Made by a program: the position numbers and the translations under genes. The notes under the pieces were generated by a model that worked only from the letters and a program-made list of their open reading frames with translations, had not been told where the DNA came from and searched no databases. A stretch of DNA of 64,000 nucleotides from Paenibacillus sp. 1011MAR3C5. GTDB taxonomy: Bacteria; Bacillota; Bacilli; Paenibacillales; Paenibacillaceae. The stretch lies in contig NZ_QZCF01000012.1 of assembly GCF_003591485.1 (NCBI RefSeq), positions 52,739-116,738 of the forward strand. Reading direction: 5' to 3'. This document shows, piece by piece, positions 35,521-44,153 of this stretch (positions are counted from its first letter, which is position 1; the number at the start of each line of letters is the position of its first letter).

Positions 35521-35546
35521 TGCCCCACAACAGTGGGGTGTTTTTC
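35521..35546 (+). terminator. terminator after lysS
   Basis: GCCCCAC (35522-35528), a 4-base loop, GTGGGGT (35533-35539), then GTTTTT. It marks the end of the conserved core block. The next 297 bases hold no gene that I can see. Confidence 0.85.
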
Positions 35547-35843
35547 AAAAAAAAGTTTTCTGGAAAGTGCAACCAAATGCCTTCTCATAGCGTTATATAA
35601 TAGAGTGAGTCCTAAATAGATTTTCGACAAAATCTCAACAAATTCTGAAAAAAAGCATAGCTGGGGCGTCCGTTTTACAATTTATGACTTTACCAGGATG
35701 GAAATAGTGGGATATACTGATAGGTATTAAGAATACCGGGATAAGTTGCCTGCTGCTGTGGATGTCTGTCTATGTTAAACTGTTGGTCTATTATGCCGAT
35801 AACTAGATTGACACCTATTTTCTAGCAGGAAGACGTGAATCAA

Positions 35844-36629
35844 ATGATAGATATCCATACTCACATTCTACCCGGGTTAGACGATGGCGCCCAAGATATT
35901 CAGGATTCGCTTCAGATGGCTCATGCCGCCATCGACGAGGGAATCAACGTCATTATCGCAACTCCTCATCATGCAAATGGAGTCTATATCAATGCTGCGG
36001 CAGAAGTGTCCAGGCACGTGCAGACATTGAATGACAGATTTTCTGCAGAGGGAATGTCCCTTCGTATCGAACAGGGGCAAGAAATTCGCGTACATGACGA
36101 TTTGTTGGAAGCGTGGCATAGGGGCGAGCTGTTATCATTGGCCGGTTCTGCCTACGTATTGTTGGAGATGCCCTCATCTCGTATCCCGAGGGTGATGTCA
36201 GAACTCATTCACGAGCTTGGCATTCTGAAGCTAAAGCCGATTATCGCACATCCAGAGCGTAATGCAGAGGTTGTGCAGCATCCCGGCAGATTGGCTGAAT
36301 TAATTGAACTGGGGGCCTATACCCAGGTCACCACCCACTCTTTGCTTGGCGGATTCGGCAAACGAATCGAGCAGGCTGCATGGTCGCTCCTGAGAAGCGG
36401 CAGCATCCACATCGTATCCTCCGACGCGCATCATGTAGAACGTCGCGGATTTCGCATGCAAGAGGCCTATCAGGCCATAGAGAGATCCATGGGTGAACAA
36501 TGGTCCGAGTATCTGAAGAGAAACGCGGCCGCCGTCTTGGTGGACAACCCGTTCGAGGCACCTCCGCAAGTGGGAACTTCGACAGGTTTTCATATAAAAA
36601 AGTTCTATTCTTTCTTCTTCAAGAAGTAG
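35844..36629 (+). CDS. PHP-family protein-tyrosine phosphatase (YwqE/CapC-like)
   Basis: 261 residues of the metal-dependent PHP phosphatase family: MIDIHTHILPGLDDGA with the first metal histidines, IATPHHANGVY, GQEIRVH, IIAHPERN and VSSDAHH. These enzymes dephosphorylate bacterial tyrosine kinases of the Wzz/CapB type, and such a pair lies 2.3 kb downstream. ATG 35844 is preferred, 11 bases after AGGAAG and matching the family start; GTG 35835 is in frame. The SLH-protein gene sits between this phosphatase and its presumed kinase. Confidence 0.9.
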   Translation: MIDIHTHILPGLDDGAQDIQDSLQMAHAAIDEGINVIIATPHHANGVYINAAAEVSRHVQTLNDRFSAEGMSLRIEQGQEIRVHDDLLEAWHRGELLSLAGSAYVLLEMPSSRIPRVMSELIHELGILKLKPIIAHPERNAEVVQHPGRLAELIELGAYTQVTTHSLLGGFGKRIEQAAWSLLRSGSIHIVSSDAHHVERRGFRMQEAYQAIERSMGEQWSEYLKRNAAAVLVDNPFEAPPQVGTSTGFHIKKFYSFFFKK

Positions 36630-36742
36630 AAGGAACGGCATCCAAGACCTACTAGATTCCTACATAGGGAAGTTGGCTTACGGTTTTACTAGTCTTTCAT
36701 CTTTGCGATGGGGACCTAAACTAATTATAGAGGTGAGAGAAA

Positions 36743-38854
36743 GTGACTTTAAGAAGAAAATTAGCAGTAACTACAATTGCGGCAAGCGTTGCTATGTCTG
36801 CATTCGCAGGCATTCCGCTTAGCAACAAAGGTTTGGCAGAGAAGTTGGGAGTAAGTAATGTTGCTTATGCAGCTTCCGCTACATTCCCGAATCAAGACAT
36901 TATTAAACAATTGCAAAAGGTTGAGAAAGCCCTTAGTGGATTGGAAAAACAAGCTCTTAGAGATCTCCGCGATGCATTGAATGGTCTTGAGGATTCTGTA
37001 AAAGGACAGGTTGTAGCTCCAATCGTTAATAAGCTTGTCGATGCTGATGCTCCAGATGCACAAGAAAAGAAGGATGCTTTGAAAAATGTGTTTATCGATG
37101 CAATAGCACTGACTTTCGCACCATCCGAAGCGAAGCTTGAAGAGTTCCGGGTAAAACATCACGATCTGATTCAAGAATATGCTACAGAAGTTGGCGTGCC
37201 TGATCTGACAGTTGATGATATTGCTGCTTATTTCCTGGCTATTCAAAATGAAACTTTCAAAATTGTTAACAAAAAGTCTCTTGTTCAATTGCTAGACCTT
37301 TTGGGTGATTCTGAGAGTGTGAACAGCCTGTTCGAAGAAGTGTTGGCTGCTATTCCTAATAATAAGTACGCGATTGAAAAAGTATTCCTGGAATATAAAG
37401 TAACAACTGAAGATGTTGTGGCTGTTGTATCTGCTGGAAAAGCGGCGGTTAATGATAATAGCTTGTTCAATAAAGCTGCAGCAGCACTATATGAAGTTTA
37501 CAAGAGAATCAATAGCACTTCAGGCGGCGGAAGTGGCGAAGCTGGACCAATCATCGACAACTCGATCTCAGCTGAAGCTCAAACATTGATCAACAACTTG
37601 TCTGAACTGAAAGCTAAGCTTGCTGCTGCTTCTGAGGAAGAGAAAGCTAAGCTGATCGAAGACGCTATTAAGCAAGTGGATGAGCTTGTGAAGAAATTGG
37701 CTGTTATCACTGTAAAAGTTGATGCTGTTGATGGTAAAGCTACTGTCACTCTTGACGAAACGAATGCTGTAATTGCACTTAACAGCATTGGCGCAGTTAT
37801 TGCGAAGCTGCAAGAAGTTGCGAACGTGTCCTATAACGCACCGAAAGTAGCAGGAAATGCTGGAGATGTAACAGAGAATGAAGTTGCTGTTAAACTATCT
37901 GCTAACGTTGTTGCAGCAGCAATCAAAGCAAAAATCCCTGCAATCTCCTTGAAAATCGGAGCATTTGGTGTTGAGCTGCCATTCGGCGGTACATTCTCCA
38001 AACAGGTTGATTTTGGATACAAGAAATCCGATGCAAAAGAAGACGTACTTGGCGGCCTGAAAGCTGCTTCTCAAGTGTATGACTTCAGCCTTTCCGTAGG
38101 TGGCGTTACAACTACAAGCTTCGATCGTCCTATCGTAATCAGCCTGCCATTGGGTGACACGGCGGGTCTGGACAAAGAATTGTTGTCCGTAGTGAAAATC
38201 GTTGAAGGCGGTCTTGAAATTCATGGCGGACGTGTGACGGATACTTCGGTCATCGAATCCCGTGACAGCTTCTCCTCTTACGTAGTTGTAGAGAACAAAG
38301 TATCCTTTGGCGATATTGCTGGCGTATCTTCGTGGGCTGGCCGTGCGATCGAAGTGGTAGCAGCAAAAGGAGCTATTAACGGCAAAGCAGAAGGCGTGTT
38401 CGACCCGAATGCCAAAGTAACTCGTGCTGAGTTCGCTAAAATGCTGGTTCGTGCTCTTGACCTGGAGAACGGCTCCTCTACTGAAAACTTCGCTGACGTA
38501 AATGCAAACGACTGGTTTGCTCCTTATGTAGCAGCTGCAGCGGAAAAAGGCATTATCAAAGGTAAATCCGCTACAAAGTTCGATCCATCCGCACCGATCA
38601 AACGTGCTGAGATGGCTACCATGATCACTCGTGCACTGCAACTGGTGAATGGTTCTAAGGATGTTGCTGATGTTGATGCAGCTCTGGCTGTGTTCTCTGA
38701 CGCAGCTCAAATCAACGAAACATTGAAAGCTGGCGTTGCATTTGCAGCTGACAAGGAAATCGTTGTAGGGAACAATGGCAAGTTCGATCCGATAGCAAGT
38801 GCGACTCGCGCGCAAGCGGCAGTCATTATCTACCGTGCAATTAACGCTAACTAA
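36743..38854 (+). CDS. secreted S-layer-homology (SLH) domain protein
   Basis: 703 residues. An N-terminal signal peptide (RRKLAVTTIAASVAMSAFAG, probable cleavage after AYA near residue 44) leads to a helical region of about 200 residues, a GGGSGEAG linker, a beta-rich middle, and three SLH repeats at about residues 530-703: GAINGKAEGVFDPNAKVTRAEF, GIIKGKSATKFDPSAPIKRAEM and EIVVGNNGKFDPIASATRAQ. SLH domains bind pyruvylated wall polysaccharide, so the protein is anchored to the cell wall. The N-terminal part has no named domain that I recognise. GTG start behind GAGGTGAGAG. A terminator follows. Confidence 0.9.
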   Translation: MTLRRKLAVTTIAASVAMSAFAGIPLSNKGLAEKLGVSNVAYAASATFPNQDIIKQLQKVEKALSGLEKQALRDLRDALNGLEDSVKGQVVAPIVNKLVDADAPDAQEKKDALKNVFIDAIALTFAPSEAKLEEFRVKHHDLIQEYATEVGVPDLTVDDIAAYFLAIQNETFKIVNKKSLVQLLDLLGDSESVNSLFEEVLAAIPNNKYAIEKVFLEYKVTTEDVVAVVSAGKAAVNDNSLFNKAAAALYEVYKRINSTSGGGSGEAGPIIDNSISAEAQTLINNLSELKAKLAAASEEEKAKLIEDAIKQVDELVKKLAVITVKVDAVDGKATVTLDETNAVIALNSIGAVIAKLQEVANVSYNAPKVAGNAGDVTENEVAVKLSANVVAAAIKAKIPAISLKIGAFGVELPFGGTFSKQVDFGYKKSDAKEDVLGGLKAASQVYDFSLSVGGVTTTSFDRPIVISLPLGDTAGLDKELLSVVKIVEGGLEIHGGRVTDTSVIESRDSFSSYVVVENKVSFGDIAGVSSWAGRAIEVVAAKGAINGKAEGVFDPNAKVTRAEFAKMLVRALDLENGSSTENFADVNANDWFAPYVAAAAEKGIIKGKSATKFDPSAPIKRAEMATMITRALQLVNGSKDVADVDAALAVFSDAAQINETLKAGVAFAADKEIVVGNNGKFDPIASATRAQAAVIIYRAINAN

Positions 38855-38872
38855 TATTGCATAAACAATTGA

Positions 38873-38908
38873 AATCTTCCTCTCATGCAGATGGGAGGAA
38901 GATTTTTT
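38873..38908 (+). terminator. terminator after the SLH gene
   Basis: A 14-bp stem (AATCTTCCTCTCAT at 38873-38886 with ATGGGAGGAAGATT at 38891-38904, one G-T pair) and a run of Ts. It rules out the longer start of the next frame at 38885. Confidence 0.85.
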
Positions 38909-38953
38909 CTTGAAAAGCACGAGCTTACTATAGTCAACGGAGGAGTAGTCAGA

Positions 38954-39721
38954 GTGACTAATGAATTAGATTTGCGGCAATACCTGTCCATTATTCGTAA
39001 GCGTTTAGCGTTAATCCTATCTATTGTTGTTATCTGTTCTGCAGTGGCAGCAGCTTACAGCCTATATTTCAAAGATCCTATCTATGAAGCTTCGACAAAA
39101 ATAATCGTCAACCAAACCCCGTCGCAATCGGCGACCCAACAACTCGATTTGAATCAGATAAATACGAATATTCGCATGATTGATACTTATAAAGAAGTTA
39201 TTAAGACACCGGCAATATTGGATAAGGTTGTAACTCAATATCCAGAACTCGGATATACAGCTCAAGAAATAGGCAGGCACATTCAAGTAAGCTCTGTAAA
39301 TAATACTCAAGTTATGACACTTGTTGTAGAAGATGTGAATTATCAAAGAGCCGCTCAAACCGTGAATGCTGTCTCCAATGTGTTTCGTGAGGAAATTCAA
39401 CATATTTTTAAAGTAGAGAATGTTTCTATTCTCAATGAAGCAGATCTCAATGCGCAGCCGGGACCAGTGTCTCCTAACGTGCCTTTGAATATCGCAATTG
39501 CTTTTATTGTTTCACTGATGTTATCCGTTGGCATTGTATTTTTGCTTGAGTATATGGATGACACCATTAAGACAGAATCGGATGTATTTGAGCATTTAGG
39601 CCTTCCTACTATTGCTATGATTTCACGAATGAATCCGGAGGAGCAGAAGTCCACTCAAACTCAAGCAACTACCCGAACTTACAAGGCTGGTGAATTAGAG
39701 CGTGTCACTATTGAAAAATAA
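38954..39721 (+). CDS. Wzz-type chain-length regulator and kinase activator (CapA/YveK-like)
   Basis: 255 residues with two membrane helices (RLALILSIVVICSAVAAAYSL near residue 20 and VPLNIAIAFIVSLMLSVGIVFLL near 176) around an extracellular Wzz domain. In Firmicutes this protein activates the separate tyrosine kinase through its C-terminal tail. GTG 38954 follows GGAGGAGTAG; the ORF upstream of it runs through the terminator. Overlaps the kinase gene by 20 bases. Confidence 0.92.
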   Translation: MTNELDLRQYLSIIRKRLALILSIVVICSAVAAAYSLYFKDPIYEASTKIIVNQTPSQSATQQLDLNQINTNIRMIDTYKEVIKTPAILDKVVTQYPELGYTAQEIGRHIQVSSVNNTQVMTLVVEDVNYQRAAQTVNAVSNVFREEIQHIFKVENVSILNEADLNAQPGPVSPNVPLNIAIAFIVSLMLSVGIVFLLEYMDDTIKTESDVFEHLGLPTIAMISRMNPEEQKSTQTQATTRTYKAGELERVTIEK

Positions 39722-40394
39722 ACGTCAGCTTATTACGTTGACCAACCCTAAGTCTCCTATTTCAGAGTCTTATCGTTCGCTGCGAACAAACATTGACTTC
39801 TCGTCAATCGATGAAAAGATGCAGGTTATTATGGTTTCCTCAGCCGGCCCAGGTGAGGGAAAGTCGACAACGATTACAAACTTAGCGATTACTTTTGCTC
39901 AGTCTGAGCGTAAAGTTGTTCTAATTGATGCCGATCTCCGTAAGCCAACGGCTCATCATACGTTCTCAATTTCTAATCGATTTGGTTTATCGTCAGTTTT
40001 GTCACAGCAATGCTCACTGGAAGAAGCAATTCAACATTCGGATGTTCCAGGCATGGATATTATTACATCTGGAGCAATTCCGCCCAATCCAGCGGAGATG
40101 TTGAATTCCAAAAGGATGACTGCGCTCATTGATGAGCTCAGGCAAAAATATGATGTTGTTCTTATTGATACTCCGCCACTACTCGCGGTTACAGATGCAC
40201 AGATCGTATCCACCAAGAGTGACGGTGTTGTGTTAGTTGTTGATCAAGGACGGGTTAAGCGAGAAATTGCTAAGAAGGCTGTACAGAATCTTCAAAGTGT
40301 CAATGCTCGCATACTAGGTGTTGTACTAAATAATGTGAAGCGCAAGGCCAAAGAAGAGGCCTATTATTATTATTACGGTACACAAGAGAAATAA
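39702..40394 (+). CDS. bacterial tyrosine kinase (CapB/YwqD-like)
   Basis: 230 residues of the BY-kinase family. Walker A is SSAGPGEGKSTT near residue 47, Walker A' VVLIDADLRKPTAHH near 72 and Walker B VVLIDTPP near 150. The C-terminal tyrosine cluster EEAYYYYYGTQEK is the autophosphorylation tail. Together with the upstream Wzz protein it controls polysaccharide export, and the PHP phosphatase at 35.8 kb would reverse it. Confidence 0.93.
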   Translation: MSLLKNKRQLITLTNPKSPISESYRSLRTNIDFSSIDEKMQVIMVSSAGPGEGKSTTITNLAITFAQSERKVVLIDADLRKPTAHHTFSISNRFGLSSVLSQQCSLEEAIQHSDVPGMDIITSGAIPPNPAEMLNSKRMTALIDELRQKYDVVLIDTPPLLAVTDAQIVSTKSDGVVLVVDQGRVKREIAKKAVQNLQSVNARILGVVLNNVKRKAKEEAYYYYYGTQEK

Positions 40395-40430
40395 GACATA
40401 AATGGTTGCGACGGCGGAGGGAATGAGCAT

Positions 40431-42254
40431 ATGAGTTACAGAAGAAGGATGCTAATTATTCTGGTGGTTGATATTATCATCATTTGGGTGGCCATAGGGG
40501 TATCCTATCTGTTCCGCTTTAATGGAAGCATTCCTCCCCGCTATGAGGAGCAAATGCTGTTATTTGCTATCGTAACGACGATCATATGCGGTAGCAGCCT
40601 TGCTTTCTTCAGAATGTATCGAAGAATGTGGCAATATGCCAGCATCGGAGAGATTATTGAGCTTTTTAAAGCAATTGCAATTGGAATGATATTATCTTAT
40701 GCGGTAGCTTCACTGATCTTTGGCGAGCGTATTCCGCTATCAATAGGTTCTAGAACTTTAGAGCTTATGCTGCTTCTAATGGGCGGGTCCAGATTTTTGT
40801 GGCGCTTAATACGAGTAAACCGATCCATTAAATCGGAGCAATCTCATAATCTATTAGTTGTAGGAGCAGGGGATTGCGGAGCTCTTATTGCAAAAGAAAT
40901 TATGACAAGCGATCGTTTCAAGGGAAGTCGGTTAATTGGTTTCATTGATGACGATAGTTATAAACGTAGTATGCAGGTCGTAGGGGTTCCGGTAATGGGT
41001 AACCGCGAGAACATAGGGCATATAGTACAGAAACATGATATTCATGACATTGTCATTGCTATGCCGTCTGCTAAGCGGTCGGACATTTCAGATATAATTA
41101 ATATATGTAAGTTAACTGGAGCCAAGGTTAAAATTATACCTGCCATTAATGACTTTATATCTGGGCGATTGGCTGTTCAAACTTTACGTAACGTTGAAGT
41201 TGAAGATTTATTAGGCAGAGAGCCTGTCAACATTGATATGAAGGGCGTTATGGATTATGTAACCGATAAGGTTGTTCTAGTTACCGGCGCAGGAGGTTCG
41301 ATTGGATCAGAGCTTAGTAGGCAAATCGCATCCTTCCAACCATCTAAGCTGTTATTGCTAGGCCATGGAGAGAACAGTATCTACTTAATTGAGATGGAGT
41401 TAAGAAATAAGTTTCCAAAAGTGCAACTAGAGACCGTAATTGCGGATATTCAGGATCGCGATCGAATAGATGCGGTGTTCGCCAGATTTAAACCACAGGT
41501 TGTATTTCACGCAGCAGCGCATAAACATGTTCCACTTATGGAGCGAAATCCATCGGAAGCTGTTAAAAATAATGTGTTCGGAACAAAAAATGTTGCAGAT
41601 GCAGCGGACAAGTATGGGGCGCAACGTTTTGTTATGATCTCATCGGACAAGGCAGTTAATCCAAGCAGTGTTATGGGGGCTACCAAGCGAATCGCAGAGA
41701 TGTACATTCAAAGCATTAATGCAACAAGCCATACGCAATTCGTTGCTGTTCGATTCGGCAATGTGCTTGGAAGCCGGGGAAGCGTTATACCAAGGTTTAA
41801 GGAACAGATTGCGGCTGGCGGTCCGGTTACCGTAACTCATCCAGATATGGTGAGATACTTTATGACGATACCGGAGGCTGTACAGCTAGTGATTCAGGCT
41901 GGTGCTTTTGCAAAGGGTGGAGAGATATTCATCTTGGATATGGGCAAGCCAGTACGTATTATGGACCTAGCTACAGATCTAATCAGGCTATCAGGACTTG
42001 AACCAGATGTGGATATTAAAATTCAGTTTAGTGGTATGCGTGAGGGAGAAAAATTGTTTGAAGAGCTACTGACAGAGTCAGAGGAAACAACAGTTACTCA
42101 GCATGAACGAATTTTTATCGGCAAGCCGGTGGAAATTAATCGGGCAGAGCTAGACATGCAGTTTAGAAGATTTGAGAAAGTATTGGGCGAGGATCATCAT
42201 TCCGTAAAAGCTGCCATTGAGCGGCTAGTACCTTTCTATTCTCATGTATCGTAA
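40431..42254 (+). CDS. membrane nucleotide-sugar 4,6-dehydratase (PglF/CapD/EpsC-like)
   Basis: 607 residues. Four N-terminal membrane helices are followed by a CoA-binding-like Rossmann module (LLVVGAGDCGALIAKEI) and the catalytic dehydratase domain with VLVTGAGGSIGSELSRQI near residue 282. The SSDKAVNPSSVMGATKRIAEM segment replaces the usual YxxxK, as in the PglF group. It would convert UDP-GlcNAc to the 4-keto-6-deoxy sugar used by the aminotransferase at 44.2 kb. ATG behind GGAGGGAATG. Confidence 0.93.
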   Translation: MSYRRRMLIILVVDIIIIWVAIGVSYLFRFNGSIPPRYEEQMLLFAIVTTIICGSSLAFFRMYRRMWQYASIGEIIELFKAIAIGMILSYAVASLIFGERIPLSIGSRTLELMLLLMGGSRFLWRLIRVNRSIKSEQSHNLLVVGAGDCGALIAKEIMTSDRFKGSRLIGFIDDDSYKRSMQVVGVPVMGNRENIGHIVQKHDIHDIVIAMPSAKRSDISDIINICKLTGAKVKIIPAINDFISGRLAVQTLRNVEVEDLLGREPVNIDMKGVMDYVTDKVVLVTGAGGSIGSELSRQIASFQPSKLLLLGHGENSIYLIEMELRNKFPKVQLETVIADIQDRDRIDAVFARFKPQVVFHAAAHKHVPLMERNPSEAVKNNVFGTKNVADAADKYGAQRFVMISSDKAVNPSSVMGATKRIAEMYIQSINATSHTQFVAVRFGNVLGSRGSVIPRFKEQIAAGGPVTVTHPDMVRYFMTIPEAVQLVIQAGAFAKGGEIFILDMGKPVRIMDLATDLIRLSGLEPDVDIKIQFSGMREGEKLFEELLTESEETTVTQHERIFIGKPVEINRAELDMQFRRFEKVLGEDHHSVKAAIERLVPFYSHVS

Positions 42255-42291
42255 AGACACACTATCATTTGATCAGAAGAGGTGAGAACGA

Positions 42292-42885
42292 GTGAAGAAG
42301 TGGAAAAAGGTCCTGATTTGGGTCGCTTCTATTATCGTAGTATTGGGTGTAGGTGGTTTGTTCGCAGCTAATTACGCCATGGATCGTATGATTGCTTCTT
42401 TGGCAAATAGTCTAGAGACAGATTTGGTAGCTGAAGTGGATAAAGGGAATGTAGAGCCAAATGATAGTCAAACAAGTGGAGAAGAAGATTCAGATAAAGA
42501 TGAACCTGTGAATAACCAAGGTGAGTCAACTAATAATGGAAATTCTGGTCAAGGCACAAACTCCACAACTCAACCGTCTAAACAACCTTCTAACGACGGA
42601 TATACGGCTGAAATCTCTACTGATAAAGCAAAGGATGTACAAGAGAAAATTACAGTTGGTGAAAAAGCACAGCTAGCTGGGGTTCTTTTAAAACAATTAA
42701 GTGTTGATGATATGAAATTGCTCCAAGAGTTGGCAAGTGGAGGGCTTAATCTTGAAGAAAAGAAAGAAGCCCGTAGTATTATATTAGAAAAATTGTCTCC
42801 AGAACAATATGATGAATTGATTCAAATTGCAAAGAAGTATGGTATGAGCCAAGGGAAAAGCTATGAAGAGGTTATCAAGGAGTAA
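42292..42885 (+). CDS. membrane-anchored hypothetical protein with disordered linker
   Basis: 197 residues. One N-terminal membrane helix (VLIWVASIIVVLGVGGLFAAN) is followed by about 60 residues rich in Asn, Ser, Gln and Asp (disordered) and a C-terminal helical domain with LSVDDMKLLQELASGGLNLEEKKEARSIILEKLSPEQYDELI. The layout suggests an extracellular anchor or spacer. I do not recognise the family. It lies between the dehydratase and galU in the polysaccharide cluster. GTG start behind GAGGTGAG. Confidence 0.75.
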   Translation: MKKWKKVLIWVASIIVVLGVGGLFAANYAMDRMIASLANSLETDLVAEVDKGNVEPNDSQTSGEEDSDKDEPVNNQGESTNNGNSGQGTNSTTQPSKQPSNDGYTAEISTDKAKDVQEKITVGEKAQLAGVLLKQLSVDDMKLLQELASGGLNLEEKKEARSIILEKLSPEQYDELIQIAKKYGMSQGKSYEEVIKE

Positions 42886-42920
42886 ATATAACCCGTCTAC
42901 AGCCAATGGAGGTAATTGTA

Positions 42921-43805
42921 TTGAAAGTCAGGAAAGCTATTATACCTGCTGCAGGACTCGGAACGAGATTCCTTCCTGCTACCAAGGCTATGCCTAAAGA
43001 GATGCTTCCAATAGTCGATAAACCTACCATTCAATATATTGTGGAGGAAGCAGTTGAGTCAGGCATTGAAGATATTATTATAGTCACGGGTAAAGGCAAG
43101 AGAGCGATCGAAGACCACTTTGACAACTCCTTCGAGCTTGAACAAAACTTGCTAGAGAAGGGCAAGCTGGAGCTTCTGAGTGAGGTTCAGAAGTCATCTA
43201 AAATGGTTGATATACATTATATTCGGCAAAAGGAAGCAAAAGGTTTAGGGCATGCCATATGGTGCGCAAGAAAGTTTATTGGTAATGAGCCATTTGCGGT
43301 GTTACTAGGTGATGATATTGTTCAGGCTGAGAAGCCATGCCTTAAACAAATGATTGAACAATATGACCGTTATAAGTCATCCATTATAGGCGTACAGCGA
43401 GTAGGTCAGAAAGAGGTTTCCAGATACGGCATAGTTGCGGGGAAAGAGATTCATGAGCGGCTATATAGTGTGAGTGGGCTCGTCGAGAAACCTAAAGTAG
43501 AAGAGGCCCCCTCGGACATAGCTATTATGGGACGATATATTCTTAGCTCTAAAATTTTCAACATACTGGAATCTCAAAAGCCCGGTGCTGGTGGAGAAAT
43601 TCAATTAACGGATGCTATTGCTGAGTTGAATCGTTTTGAGGCGGTATATGCTTATGATTTCGAGGGCACTCGATATGATGTTGGTGAAAAATTTGGGTTT
43701 ATAAAGACAACAATTGAGATTGCTTTGCAGAATCCAGGTTTGCAATATGAATTATTGGAGTATCTGCAAGAATTGTTGAAGACTAGCCTGGTAAATAAGA
43801 AATAA
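42921..43805 (+). CDS. galU: UTP-glucose-1-phosphate uridylyltransferase
   Basis: 294 residues. The nucleotidyltransferase start KAIIPAAGLGTRFLPATKAMPKEMLPI, EAKGLGHAI and LLGDDIV are typical of GtaB/GalU. Supplies UDP-glucose for the polysaccharide and for the former UDP-glucose dehydrogenase. TTG 42921 follows GGAGGTAATTGTA; the in-frame ATG at 42906 overlaps that site. Confidence 0.93.
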   Translation: MKVRKAIIPAAGLGTRFLPATKAMPKEMLPIVDKPTIQYIVEEAVESGIEDIIIVTGKGKRAIEDHFDNSFELEQNLLEKGKLELLSEVQKSSKMVDIHYIRQKEAKGLGHAIWCARKFIGNEPFAVLLGDDIVQAEKPCLKQMIEQYDRYKSSIIGVQRVGQKEVSRYGIVAGKEIHERLYSVSGLVEKPKVEEAPSDIAIMGRYILSSKIFNILESQKPGAGGEIQLTDAIAELNRFEAVYAYDFEGTRYDVGEKFGFIKTTIEIALQNPGLQYELLEYLQELLKTSLVNKK

Positions 43806-43904
43806 TACTGTGGTTAATGGACTGATTTTGTACATTTAAACCAACTCCAAACTAATAGTTAAGCAATTTTAATAATAACCTGTTATGAATATGAGTATGT
43901 TTAG

Positions 43905-44032
43905 ATTTTTATTGGGGGCTAGCACGTTTCGGTTGAACAGTGGAATGCGCTAGCCCTTCTACCACCTTGTTAACTTTATTGCTTGTGCTCGAATCGAGTG
44001 TTAGTGTAGGTGGTTTTAAGCAAACAAGGATA
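43905..44032 (+). ncRNA. candidate EAR (eps-associated) antitermination RNA
   Basis: A non-coding 340-base gap between galU and the EPS genes holds a compact fold. Stem 1 is GGGCTAGC (43916-43923) with GCTAGCCC (43949-43956), enclosing the conserved-looking loop ACGTTTCGGTTGAACAGTGG. Stem 2 is ACCACCT (43961-43967) with AGGTGGT (44008-44014). A crossing helix pairs TTGTT (43967-43971) and TTGCTT (43979-43984) with AAGCAAACAAG (44018-44028), which makes a pseudoknot. EAR elements of B. subtilis and relatives lie inside eps operons, contain a pseudoknot and let polymerase read through terminators. Identity is inferred from position and fold. Confidence 0.6.
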
Positions 44033-44153
44033 CTACTGGTTATTTGTCTTCTCTGACAAGATAAGAGGTAGAATAGGGGAAAGTTCCCTAATTCTTAGTA
44101 AACATGATAGGGCCGAATCTACTAGACATATAATTAGAAGGAGCGTTGAAATT

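Noticed and set aside
38885..38953. Longer start of the Wzz gene
   Set aside because: The extra codons lie within the terminator hairpin of the SLH gene, and GTG 38954 has GGAGGAG in front.
44010..44153. Upstream extension of the aminotransferase frame (48 codons)
   Set aside because: It runs through the structured RNA, has no ribosome site, and the residues do not resemble the family's N-terminus. ATG 44154 has a strong site.
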